This document shows positions 25,124-33,897 of a stretch of DNA of 41,196 bases, piece by piece. The stretch's first letter is position 1. The number at the start of each line of letters is the position of its first letter. The stretch comes from Gemella cuniculi DSM 15828 (GTDB lineage: Bacteria; Bacillota; Bacilli; Staphylococcales; Gemellaceae): assembly GCF_000425665.1 (NCBI RefSeq), contig NZ_KE384432.1:248638-289833 (forward strand), written 5' to 3'. A model generated the notes under the pieces. It did no database searches, had not been told where the DNA came from, and saw only the letters and a program-made list of their open reading frames with translations. The position numbers were made by a program, and so were the translations under genes.

Positions 25124-25858
25124 ATGATAGTCCAATTAAAAAATGTTTCAAAACAATACAAAAATGCTAATTTTAAAATAGAAAATATATCTTTTTCTGT
25201 AAAAAAAGGAGAAGTTATTGGAATCATTGGAAGAAATGGAACAGGAAAAAGTACAATTCTCAAAATGATTAATGGAATAACTAGTTATGACAGTGGAGAT
25301 ATACTTTATAAAAATAAGTCTTTAAAATCTATGAGTACAGGAGAACTTAGAAGTACTAGAAAAAATCTAGCTTATATCTTTCAAAACTCTAACCTTCTTG
25401 ATAATAAAAGTGTTTACTATCATCTAAGTTTAGTATACAAACTTAATAAAATCGCAATAAATAATAATAAAATTAACAATATTCTAGAATTTATGAATAT
25501 TTCCAGGTTAAGAAATAATCCTTGTGGCAGTTTAAGTGGTGGCGAACAGCAAAAAGTTGCAATAGCTATGGCTCTCTTGCAAGAACCTGAATTACTTCTT
25601 TGTGATGAAATAAGTTCTGCTCTTGATACTAACAGCGAAAAAGAAATTTTTTCATTGTTGGACAAACTTCGAGAAACTACAGATATTTCTATTCTTATGA
25701 TTTCACATAGTTTATCACTTTTAAAAAATTTCTGTGATAAAGTTATTGTTATTGATAACTCTACTATAAAAGATGTCATTATTCCTAAAAAAAATAATGG
25801 TAAAGATTATAATGAAGATTACTACAATCATGTAAAGGAGTTTTTGTTAAATGATTGA
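25124..25858 (+). CDS. metN: Methionine ABC importer, ATPase (short form without NIL domain)
   Basis: 244 residues from the ATG at 25124 (GGAGG five bases upstream); an upstream in-frame ATG at 25079 lies in the leader hairpin and is unlikely. Walker A GIIGRNGTGKST, signature LSGGEQQKVAIAMALL, Walker B LLLCDE and H-loop MISHS are present. Canonical MetN is about 340 residues with a C-terminal NIL domain that binds methionine and shuts off transport. This protein stops about 15 residues after the ATPase core. It overlaps metI by eight bases. The methionine assignment rests on the metI/metQ neighbours. Confidence 0.88.
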   Translation: MIVQLKNVSKQYKNANFKIENISFSVKKGEVIGIIGRNGTGKSTILKMINGITSYDSGDILYKNKSLKSMSTGELRSTRKNLAYIFQNSNLLDNKSVYYHLSLVYKLNKIAINNNKINNILEFMNISRLRNNPCGSLSGGEQQKVAIAMALLQEPELLLCDEISSALDTNSEKEIFSLLDKLRETTDISILMISHSLSLLKNFCDKVIVIDNSTIKDVIIPKKNNGKDYNEDYYNHVKEFLLND

Positions 25859-26522
25859 TTTATTAAAAGCAAATTCAGAAGGTATTATCAAAGCATTTTG
25901 GGAAACTAATTTTATGATGGCAATATCAATGATTGTTTGTCTAGTTTTTTCACTACCTCTTGGGATTTTATTATTTTCACTAAAAAAAGATTATTTATTA
26001 AAAAATAAATTTATTTATCAACTATTTAGCATTATGCTTAATGCATTACGCAGTGTTCCATTTTTAATATTTATTTTTATTTTAATCCCAATAAGTAGAT
26101 TTTTATTTAAAACTTCATTTGGAAACCTAGCTGCTACTTTACCACTAGCTCTTGTTTCTATTAGCATTTACTCTCGTTTTGTTGAACAAGCTCTACTTAA
26201 TGTCCCAAAAAAAATCATTGATAGAGCAATAAGTATGGGAGCTACAAAATTACAAATAATAAGATATTTCTTGCTTCCATCTATAAAAACTGATTTAATC
26301 TTATCATTTACATCCGTTACTATAAGTTTACTTTCATATTCTACAGTTATGGGAGTAATTGGAGCTGGTGGCCTAGGAGAATTTGCTTTTAGATATGGCT
26401 ACCAAGAATATAATTATAATCTAATGTATTTAGTTGTTATTATATTTATTATCTATGTTTTCATTATTCAATCAATAGGTTATGGATTAGCAAAAAACTA
26501 TATAAATAAAAAGGAGAAATAA
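25851..26522 (+). CDS. metI: Methionine ABC importer, permease
   Basis: 223 residues with five membrane helices. The binding-protein-dependent transport motif is RAISMGATKLQIIRYFLLPSI, the EAA loop that contacts the ATPase. Later GVIGAGGLGEFAFRYGYQEYN is the MetI-type ending. AAGGAG lies before the ATG, inside the 3' end of metN, and the overlap suggests coupled translation. The protein pairs with MetN and receives substrate from MetQ. Confidence 0.93.
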   Translation: MIDLLKANSEGIIKAFWETNFMMAISMIVCLVFSLPLGILLFSLKKDYLLKNKFIYQLFSIMLNALRSVPFLIFIFILIPISRFLFKTSFGNLAATLPLALVSISIYSRFVEQALLNVPKKIIDRAISMGATKLQIIRYFLLPSIKTDLILSFTSVTISLLSYSTVMGVIGAGGLGEFAFRYGYQEYNYNLMYLVVIIFIIYVFIIQSIGYGLAKNYINKKEK

Positions 26523-26524
26523 CG

Positions 26525-27349
26525 ATGAAAAAATTTTTTTCAATTTGTGCATGTTTATTAACTCTTGCACTTATACTAACTGCTTGTTCAAGCAAAACTA
26601 ATTCTAATAATACAGAAAAAAAAGAAAATGTGACTATTAAAGTTGCATCACATACCACACCAATGACAGATATGCTAGAAATGATTAAAGATGATCTTAA
26701 AAATGAAGGCTATAATCTTGAAATTGTAAAAGTATCGGATAACGTTCAAGCAAATGTCGCACTGAATAATAAAGAAGTTGATGCAAACTTTTTCCAACAT
26801 AAACCATTTATGGAACAATTCAATCAAAAAAATAATGCAAATCTTGTGACAGTTCAACCAATCTATAACGCAACAGTTGCATTTTACTCAAAAAATATCA
26901 AAGATATTAAAGACTTGAAAGATGGCGCTGATGTAGCTATCCCATCTGATCCAACTAACATGGCACGTTCACTTCGTTTATTGCATAATGGAAAAGTTAT
27001 TACTCTTAATGATCCTAACAGCTATACAGTTACAACTAAAGATATTAAAGAGAATCCAAAAAATCTTAAGTTTACAGAAGTTAGCTTGCTTAACCTAAAC
27101 GAAGCGTATAACGAAAAAGATTTAGTATTCAACTATCCTACATATATCGCTAAGCTTAACCTAACTCCCGGCAAAGATGGACTGCTAGTTGAAGACCAAA
27201 AAGACTCAACATTTGCAGTATCTTTAGTAGCTAGAGAAGATAACAAAGACTCTGATACAATAAAAGCCATAAAAAAAGCATTAGCTAGTGAAAAAATTAA
27301 AAACTTTATTAACGAGAAATTGAAAGGACATGCAACACCTGCATTCTAA
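26525..27349 (+). CDS. metQ: Methionine-binding lipoprotein (NlpA family)
   Basis: 274 residues. The lipobox is LTAC (Cys21). The NlpA fold is recognisable: VASHTTPMTDMLEM, VNKKEVDANFFQHKPFMEQFN-like NNKEVDANFFQHKPFMEQFN, and VAIPSDPTNMARSLRLL. It captures methionine or related compounds (D-methionine, methionine sulfoxide) and hands them to MetI. GGAG sits eight bases before the ATG, two bases after the metI stop. It closes the operon and is followed by a long hairpin. Confidence 0.94.
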   Translation: MKKFFSICACLLTLALILTACSSKTNSNNTEKKENVTIKVASHTTPMTDMLEMIKDDLKNEGYNLEIVKVSDNVQANVALNNKEVDANFFQHKPFMEQFNQKNNANLVTVQPIYNATVAFYSKNIKDIKDLKDGADVAIPSDPTNMARSLRLLHNGKVITLNDPNSYTVTTKDIKENPKNLKFTEVSLLNLNEAYNEKDLVFNYPTYIAKLNLTPGKDGLLVEDQKDSTFAVSLVAREDNKDSDTIKAIKKALASEKIKNFINEKLKGHATPAF

Positions 27350-27383
27350 CGTTAATTTTTAAAATAAATTTAATCCATAATTT

Positions 27384-27427
27384 TTAAATGCTATTTAGTA
27401 GAAAAAATTCTACTAAATAGCATTTAA
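27384..27427. terminator. Long palindrome between metQ and pgi
   Basis: Perfect 20-base arms (27384-27403 and 27408-27427) with an AAAA loop. T-runs after it are short on both strands. It lies between convergent operons and probably serves both. Confidence 0.75.
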
Positions 27428-27471
27428 TTATACATTAAAATTTATCAAAAAAACTATTTATAATTTCTCTT

Positions 27472-28821
27472 TTATTTTAATCTTTCTTCTAGTTCTTTTC
27501 TTAAATCTTCAAAACCAGGTTTTCCTAATAATGCAAACATATTTTTCTTATATGCTTCTACACCAGGTTGATCAAATGGATTCAATCCTTGCATGTACCC
27601 AGAAATTGCTACTGCTTTTTCAAAGAAATAAACTAAATATCCAAATGTAAATTCGCTCATATCAGGTAGTTCAACTACAAAATTAGGCACTCCTCCATCT
27701 GTATGAGCAAGAAGTGTTCCTTCAAATGCTTTTGTATTAACAAAGTCCATGGTTTTTCCTGCTAGATAATTAAGTCCATCAAGATTATTATCAGCTTCTC
27801 TTAGCTCAATATCTTCATTAGGAGTTTTTACTTTAAGTATAGTTTCCAATAAAATTCTTCTTCCTTCTTGAACATATTGTCCCATAGAATGTAAATCTGT
27901 TGAAAAACAAACACTTGATGGATACAATGCTTTACCATCTTTTCCTTCAGATTCACCATAAAGTTGTTTCCACCATTCATTAAAATATACCATTGAAGGT
28001 TCATAAGAAACTAGTATTTCAATTAGTTTTCCTTTTTGTTGAAGAATATTTCTCATTACTGCATATTGATAGGCAATATTTTCTGACAAATTACTAGTGG
28101 CTAATTCATCTTGTGCTAATTTTGCCCCTGCCATCATTTTATCAATATCAATACCACTAACAGCTATTGGTAGCAATCCTACCGCTGTTAATACTGTAAA
28201 ACGCCCACCAACATCATCAGGCACCACAAAAGTTTCATACCCTTCATCATCCGCTAATGATTTTAATGCACCACGTTGTTTGTCAGTAGTAGCAAAAATT
28301 CTTTCTTTTGCTCCTTCTTTCCCATATTTTTCTTCTAATAAATCTTTAAAAATACGAAATGCAATAGCTGGTTCTGTAGTTGTTCCAGATTTAGAAATTA
28401 CATTAACAGAAAAATCTTTTCCTGTATTCTTAATATAATTTATTAACTCTTGTGTATAAGTTGAAGAAATAGTATGTCCTACAAAAAATACTTGTGGAGT
28501 TTTTCTATCTTTTTCGTAAAAGTTATAAAAACTATCATTTAGCATTTCTATAGCTGCACGAGCACCTAAATATGAACCACCAATTCCAATTACTACTAGT
28601 ATGTCAGAATTATTTTGGATCTTTTTACTAGCTTCTTTAATTCTAGCAAATTCTTGTTTATCATAATTTGTTGGAAGATCCAACCAACCTAAAAAATCAT
28701 TCCCTATTCCTGTTTTATTATGTAATGCTTCATGAGCAACTTTTACATAACCTTCCATGTTTTTCACTTCTTGTTCATTAAAAAAGTTTAACGCTTTTGA
28801 ATAATCAAAATTTAAATGCAT
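27472..28821 (-). CDS. pgi: Glucose-6-phosphate isomerase
   Basis: 449 residues, the length of Firmicutes Pgi. It interconverts glucose-6-phosphate and fructose-6-phosphate. Family motifs: [39 protein letters not shown], with the catalytic Glu in [14 protein letters not shown] and the Lys near [15 protein letters not shown] is about seven bases before the ATG. It begins 23 bases after yvcK, so it is probably cotranscribed with rapZ-yvcK. Confidence 0.96.
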   Translation of the reverse strand: MHLNFDYSKALNFFNEQEVKNMEGYVKVAHEALHNKTGIGNDFLGWLDLPTNYDKQEFARIKEASKKIQNNSDILVVIGIGGSYLGARAAIEMLNDSFYNFYEKDRKTPQVFFVGHTISSTYTQELINYIKNTGKDFSVNVISKSGTTTEPAIAFRIFKDLLEEKYGKEGAKERIFATTDKQRGALKSLADDEGYETFVVPDDVGGRFTVLTAVGLLPIAVSGIDIDKMMAGAKLAQDELATSNLSENIAYQYAVMRNILQQKGKLIEILVSYEPSMVYFNEWWKQLYGESEGKDGKALYPSSVCFSTDLHSMGQYVQEGRRILLETILKVKTPNEDIELREADNNLDGLNYLAGKTMDFVNTKAFEGTLLAHTDGGVPNFVVELPDMSEFTFGYLVYFFEKAVAISGYMQGLNPFDQPGVEAYKKNMFALLGKPGFEDLRKELEERLK

Positions 28822-28844
28822 TCTTTTTCTCCTTCTATATAACT

Positions 28845-29828
28845 TTACTTTTTATTATAAATGATTGTTGGCTTATCGTCTATAATATAATTATAAATTA
28901 ATTCAGAAACTTCTTCTGTATTATGTCTAATCACATCATTCTCTACTATACCTACATTATCATTTTCTATTATTCTTATATCTAACTTCTCTATTTCCGC
29001 TCTATCAACCACAACCATCTCTTGTTTTACTTCTTTATAGATTGATAAAACTTTTTCATCAAATTTTCTTGAATTTGCTATTACGATATCAAAAATATTA
29101 GCATTTACATGTTTGTTTATTGCTTTTATATGATCAGATACAGTATAATTATCTGTCTCCCCATGTTGAGTCATTACATTACAAACATATATTTTTTTCG
29201 CCTTACTTTCTTTTATTTTTTCTGCTACTTTTGACACTACTAAATTGGGAATTATTGAAGTATAAAGACTTCCTGGTCCCATAACTATGTAGTCGCTATT
29301 TTCAATTGCTTTTAAGACATCTTCATTGGGTTTTACCTTTGTTGGTGTTATATAAACATGATCTATTTGACCACCTGCGCTCGTTATTGATGACTCACCT
29401 CTTATAATTTCTCCAGTTTTTAAAACTGCATTAAGTGTTGCAATTTCATTTGTTGTTGGTAAAACCGTTCCTCTTACATTTAAAATTTTACTCATAACTT
29501 TTACTGCTGTGGTAAAATCCCCATGAATATCAGTCATTGCTGCAATCATCAAATTTCCTACAGGATGCCCCTTTATTTCACCAGAATCAAATCTATATTG
29601 AAACATTCTCTCTAGGTATGGTTCAGTGTCAGATAAAGCTGCTATTACATTTCTTATATCCCCTGGTGATGGGATATTCATATCACTTCGAATTTTTCCA
29701 GAACTTCCCCCATCGTCTGCTACTGTAACTATTGCTGTTATGTCTAATGGATATTTTTTCAATCCTCTTAAAAGAACCGATAGTCCTGTACCACCACCAA
29801 TAGCTACGACTTTTACTCTTTCTCTCAT
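28845..29828 (-). CDS. yvcK: YvcK/CofD-like protein (gluconeogenesis factor)
   Basis: 327 residues. The N-terminus [18 protein letters not shown] is the YvcK nucleotide-sugar-binding loop, followed by [11 protein letters not shown] and PPGDIRN-like PSPGDIRN. In Bacillus, YvcK is needed for growth on gluconeogenic carbon sources and for cell shape, and it binds UDP-sugars. It starts five bases after rapZ. In most Firmicutes whiA comes next; here the next gene is pgi. The first residues (MRERVKVV) have GGGAAGG about ten bases upstream. Confidence 0.95.
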   Translation of the reverse strand: MRERVKVVAIGGGTGLSVLLRGLKKYPLDITAIVTVADDGGSSGKIRSDMNIPSPGDIRNVIAALSDTEPYLERMFQYRFDSGEIKGHPVGNLMIAAMTDIHGDFTTAVKVMSKILNVRGTVLPTTNEIATLNAVLKTGEIIRGESSITSAGGQIDHVYITPTKVKPNEDVLKAIENSDYIVMGPGSLYTSIIPNLVVSKVAEKIKESKAKKIYVCNVMTQHGETDNYTVSDHIKAINKHVNANIFDIVIANSRKFDEKVLSIYKEVKQEMVVVDRAEIEKLDIRIIENDNVGIVENDVIRHNTEEVSELIYNYIIDDKPTIIYNKK

Positions 29829-29833
29829 CGGTG

Positions 29834-30694
29834 CTACCTTCCCTTGTTTATATCTCTATGTTCAAGATAAACCTTATATCCTAAACTAGAAATATCCTCA
29901 TGTAGTTTACGTGCAAGACTTACTGAGCGATGTTTCCCACCAGTACAACCGATTGCTATTGCAACCTTATCTCGCCCTTCATATTGATATTTATCAATCA
30001 TGTAACAAATTAAATTTTTAAATTTTTCATAAAATTCTATTGTAACTTCATCAGAAAATACATAATTAAATACCTCTTCATCTTGACCACTTTTTTCACG
30101 AAGTTCATTTATATAAAAAGGATTTTTTAAGAATCTTACATCAAAAATATTATCAGCATCTATAGGTATACCATACTTATATCCAAAACTAGATATATTA
30201 ATATGATAACTATCTTTTTTCTCAATATTGAAATCTTCCAAAATTTTCTTTTGTAAATCTTTTACTGAAAAATTAGTGGTATCATATATATAATTTGCTA
30301 TTCCTTTTACATCTTCCATTACTTCTCTTTCTCGTTTAATTCCTTCTAAAAGGCTAAACTTCATTGAAAGAGGATGGTTTTTTCTAGTTTCTTTGTAGCG
30401 ATTGACTAATATCTGATCTTCACTATCTAAAAATATTATTTTGATATCAAAATATTCTCTCTGCTGAATTTTTTTTAATAATTCTTTTAAATCAACAAAA
30501 AGATGTTTACTTCTTATATCTATACTTATTGCTGTTTTATTTATATCTTTTTCTTCAATTATTCTTAAAAAATCCTCAACTAACAGTCCTGGTAAATTAT
30601 CAGTACAAAAATAACCTTGACTTTCAAAAATTTCCAGTGCTGTGTTTTTTCCTGCCCCACTTATACCAGTAATTATTACTAATTTTTTTTTCAT
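29834..30694 (-). CDS. rapZ: RapZ/YvcJ nucleotide-binding protein
   Basis: 286 residues. N-terminal P-loop GISGAGKNTA (10-19) and C-terminal domain with GCTGGKHRSVSLARKL, HRDINKGR at the end. In B. subtilis YvcJ hydrolyses GTP; in E. coli RapZ directs RNase E to glmZ RNA. The Walker A Ser/Thr is Asn17 here (GAGKN), which should weaken Mg2+ coordination. The ribosome site is weak (GTGAAGAT). First gene of rapZ-yvcK-pgi. Confidence 0.93.
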   Translation of the reverse strand: MKKKLVIITGISGAGKNTALEIFESQGYFCTDNLPGLLVEDFLRIIEEKDINKTAISIDIRSKHLFVDLKELLKKIQQREYFDIKIIFLDSEDQILVNRYKETRKNHPLSMKFSLLEGIKREREVMEDVKGIANYIYDTTNFSVKDLQKKILEDFNIEKKDSYHINISSFGYKYGIPIDADNIFDVRFLKNPFYINELREKSGQDEEVFNYVFSDEVTIEFYEKFKNLICYMIDKYQYEGRDKVAIAIGCTGGKHRSVSLARKLHEDISSLGYKVYLEHRDINKGR

Positions 30695-30880
30695 ATCTTC
30701 ACATCCATTGAATTGATAATTTTATAACTTTTTATACTGTTGGTCTCTAACAAAAAATCTAACATTATAACTAGTTAAAGTACAAATTTAAAATTAAATC
30801 ATACAAAAATCTACACTCTATTGTACACTAAATATTGATTTTTGTGTAGTATTTTCAAAAATATCTTTAACAAAAGAAGA

Positions 30881-30927
30881 GTGGAATAAGAACCTAAATT
30901 TTTAATTTTCATAAAGTTCTATTCCAC
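30881..30927 (-). terminator. Terminator of the class A PBP gene
   Basis: GTGGAATAGAAC on the minus strand (30916-30927) pairs with GTTCTTATTCCAC (30881-30893), one bulge, followed by TCTTCTTTTG. Confidence 0.75.
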
Positions 30928-30948
30928 CCTCCTATTTTTTATTTACTG

Positions 30949-33480
30949 TTAATTATTATTGGAATTTTGGTTATCATTCCCATTTATAGAATTATTTCTT
31001 GAAGTATTTGAAGAATTCGAGTTTGAACTATTTCCGGAATTATTTGTAGAGTTATTATTTTGTCTACTAGAATTATTATCAAAATTATTACTTTGATTAT
31101 CATCATCATTGTTATCACTGTTGCTACTTCTATTTTGTTCTCTAGTCCTTGCTGCTTCTTCTCTAGCACGTCTTTGTTGTTCCTCTATCTCACGACGTTC
31201 GCTTTCTGTTATAACTCTTACCCCACCATTTATTGAACCTACATTATTAGGAACTGAAAAACCTTTAGGCGGATACATTCGAACAATATTTTGCATATTT
31301 ATTCTATATAACGCCTGAGTTTTTTGAGTATCTTGTTGCGTCATGTACTTAGTAGGTCCATCAATCGTATCAAATCCTTGCCATACCGCCATTGTATAAT
31401 TGCTAGTATAACCTATTGTCCAAGAATCTTTTGAATAATTATTAATATCAAATCCATATTTTGTTGCTTCCGCTTCTCCAAATGTTGTTGTTCCTGTTTT
31501 AACAGCCATATCTGCACCAGTTATTCTTGAATTTGTCGCAGTTCCATTTACAACATTTCTTAGCATAGACGTCATTATATATGCTGTTGATTCTTTTATA
31601 ACTCGCTTTCTATCATCCGTACTAAAACTTTTTACTTCGCTACCTTCATTATCATATACCTTTTTAATTGCTTTAGGTGTTGCATAGTATCCACCATTAC
31701 TAAACGGTACATATGCTCCAGCCATCTGAAGTGGTGAAAAACCATCACTACTTCCTCCAATAGGTGTTGTTAATGAATCATCTGTTATATTCATTCCTAC
31801 ATTAGAAGCGTATTGTTTTACTTTATCAAATCCAACCTGTTGATATGTTTTTATAGCTGGAATATTATATGACCAAACAAGTGCGTTATTCATTGTAATA
31901 TTACCATGATATTGTCTATCCCAGTTTTGTATTTGAGTTCCTTGAATTGGACTATCATTAATTGTCTGACTAGATCCCCAGCCTAAATATTCTACCGCAG
32001 GTCCATAAGCCAAAATTGGTTTTATTGATGATCCTGGTTGCAGTTTCGCTTGAGTTGCAATATTATATCCATTAAAAGTTTGGTTTTTCCCACCATATAA
32101 GGCAGCAATTCCACTATTTTCGTTATTTAAAACTACCATAGCTACATTACTAGCTTGCTTTATTCCAGCATAATTAGCATTAACACTATCACTTAAAGAA
32201 TTTTGAATTTTAGGATCAAAGTTAGTATATATCTTTAATCCTAGATTCAGTACATCACCTTCATAGTCTTTATATTCTTTGCTATTTCTTAGTTCTGTTA
32301 CTATTTGATTCATATATGATGTATGTTTTGAATCAAACTCACTAGAAAGTATTCCTCTATTATTTTTATCTCTAGAAACTATTCCACTTAAAACATCTGT
32401 TTGTTGTGCAGCATTAGCTTCTGCTTCTGTGATTTTCCCATGATATTTCATCAAGTAAAGTACAGTATCTCTACGTGCCTTTGCAGCTTCTGGATTATCA
32501 TATGGATTATACGTATTTGGATGCTGAGGTATACCAGCTAATAATGCAATCTGTGGTAAAGTTAATTGATTCAAGTTTTTATTGTAATAATATTTCGCTG
32601 CTGTTTTTAGTCCATAGACACCATCTGAATAATAAATTCTATTTACATACATTGTAAAAATAGACTCTTTATCATAATTTTGTTCTAGTTTGTATGCCAA
32701 ATACGCCTCTTGCACTTTACGTTTTACACTCTTATTATCATCTAAAAATGTTCTTTTTATAAGCTGTTGTGAAATCGTTGAAGCTCCTTGTGATCCAAAA
32801 CCACTAGTAAGATTTGATACCACTGCTCCCACTAGACGTCTAAAATCTACAGCACCATGTTCAAAAAACCTATTGTCCTCTGTCGCCAAAATTGCATCTT
32901 GTATCTGCTGCGGAATATCAGAAGTCTCAAGATTTTCTCCAACTTGATTTCCTAATTTTGCTACTTCGTTATTATTAACATCATAGACTATAGTTCTCGA
33001 ATTATTATCTAAAATTTTCGAATCGAAAGCTGGTGCCTGATAAATCCAAAATACACATAAGAAAAATAAAGAAATGATTGCAACACTTGCTGCATACAAT
33101 CCATATTTCAAAATACGCATCCATATGTTCTTATTTTTCTTTTTAGGATTAGGTGCACTAATTCTATTTTTACCACTTCCTAAATCTCTATTATTAGGAT
33201 TCCCAAAATTATTTCCATTTGAAGTACCCCTTGTTTGTTGCCTTGGTGGTACTTGTTTCTGATTAGGATTTATAGCTGTATTCCTATTTTTGCTACTTGG
33301 ATTTTGACTATTTTTCGGTCTTTGTCCACTTCTTCTCATTATTTCTTCATTTATAGCTTTTTTACGTTGTTCATTTCCCGTGCTACTATTTCTAGATATA
33401 TAGCCACCTGGCATCACACTTTTTCTTTCTTGCGAGTGCCTATCTCTTCTTGATAAACGCTCATTATTATTTTCTGCCAT
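30949..33480 (-). CDS. Class A penicillin-binding protein (PBP1A-type)
   Basis: 843 residues. A long basic, Asn/Arg-rich cytoplasmic tail (1-118) precedes one membrane helix (about 120-148). The GT51 glycosyltransferase has Glu201 in ATEDNRFFEHGAVD and STISQQLIKR. The transpeptidase has SSIK (Ser484), SYN (537-539) and KTGTT. The C-terminal 75 or so residues are almost only Asn and Ser, likely an extended surface tail. It polymerises and cross-links peptidoglycan outside the membrane. AAAGGG precedes the ATG. recU, the usual partner of ponA in Firmicutes, is not next to it. Confidence 0.95.
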   Translation of the reverse strand: MAENNNERLSRRDRHSQERKSVMPGGYISRNSSTGNEQRKKAINEEIMRRSGQRPKNSQNPSSKNRNTAINPNQKQVPPRQQTRGTSNGNNFGNPNNRDLGSGKNRISAPNPKKKNKNIWMRILKYGLYAASVAIISLFFLCVFWIYQAPAFDSKILDNNSRTIVYDVNNNEVAKLGNQVGENLETSDIPQQIQDAILATEDNRFFEHGAVDFRRLVGAVVSNLTSGFGSQGASTISQQLIKRTFLDDNKSVKRKVQEAYLAYKLEQNYDKESIFTMYVNRIYYSDGVYGLKTAAKYYYNKNLNQLTLPQIALLAGIPQHPNTYNPYDNPEAAKARRDTVLYLMKYHGKITEAEANAAQQTDVLSGIVSRDKNNRGILSSEFDSKHTSYMNQIVTELRNSKEYKDYEGDVLNLGLKIYTNFDPKIQNSLSDSVNANYAGIKQASNVAMVVLNNENSGIAALYGGKNQTFNGYNIATQAKLQPGSSIKPILAYGPAVEYLGWGSSQTINDSPIQGTQIQNWDRQYHGNITMNNALVWSYNIPAIKTYQQVGFDKVKQYASNVGMNITDDSLTTPIGGSSDGFSPLQMAGAYVPFSNGGYYATPKAIKKVYDNEGSEVKSFSTDDRKRVIKESTAYIMTSMLRNVVNGTATNSRITGADMAVKTGTTTFGEAEATKYGFDINNYSKDSWTIGYTSNYTMAVWQGFDTIDGPTKYMTQQDTQKTQALYRINMQNIVRMYPPKGFSVPNNVGSINGGVRVITESERREIEEQQRRAREEAARTREQNRSSNSDNNDDDNQSNNFDNNSSRQNNNSTNNSGNSSNSNSSNTSRNNSINGNDNQNSNNN

Positions 33481-33780
33481 AATATACCCTTTCTTTAACT
33501 CAATATTTTATCAATATTTAAAATTTCTGTTTTAATTATATCATACTTAATTTTAATGTATATTAAAAAAAAAATCAATTTTCTAAATATAATATTCCAT
33601 AATATTAATTATTATTTAATATTTTTGTCACTGTTATTTAATATACAAACTAAAAATAATACATCCTACCTTATAACATACACCACACCAACGAACATTT
33701 TGCACTAATCAAGATAATTCATTCCTTTATGAACCATTATCTAATTTAAGATTATATTAATTTTACTTTATATTAAATTA
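33481..33780. other. Intergenic region between PBP and PPDK genes
   Basis: About 300 AT-rich bases. An inverted pair AGATAAT/ATTATCT with inner TCAT/ATGA lies near 33713-33743; its role is unknown. Between 33655 and 33720 the composition is slightly richer in C. No ORF was found. Confidence 0.5.
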
Positions 33781-33814
33781 AAAAACTTCAGTGTCGTTTT
33801 TCACTGAAGTCTTT
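33781..33814 (-). terminator. Terminator of the PPDK gene
   Basis: ACTTCAGTG (33785-33793) pairs with CACTGAAGT (33802-33810); TTTTTT follows on the minus strand. Confidence 0.9.
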
Positions 33815-33897
33815 TAATCTTAAAATTTTACAAAGTGATGATAATTTTCTAGTCTTTCTCAATTATCAAACCATTACACCATTTAAACTAGAAGTTT

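Noticed and set aside
33713-33743. Inverted repeat AGATAAT/ATTATCT as a terminator
   Set aside because: The stem is weak and A/T-only, no T-run follows, and a clear PPDK terminator already lies at 33781-33814.
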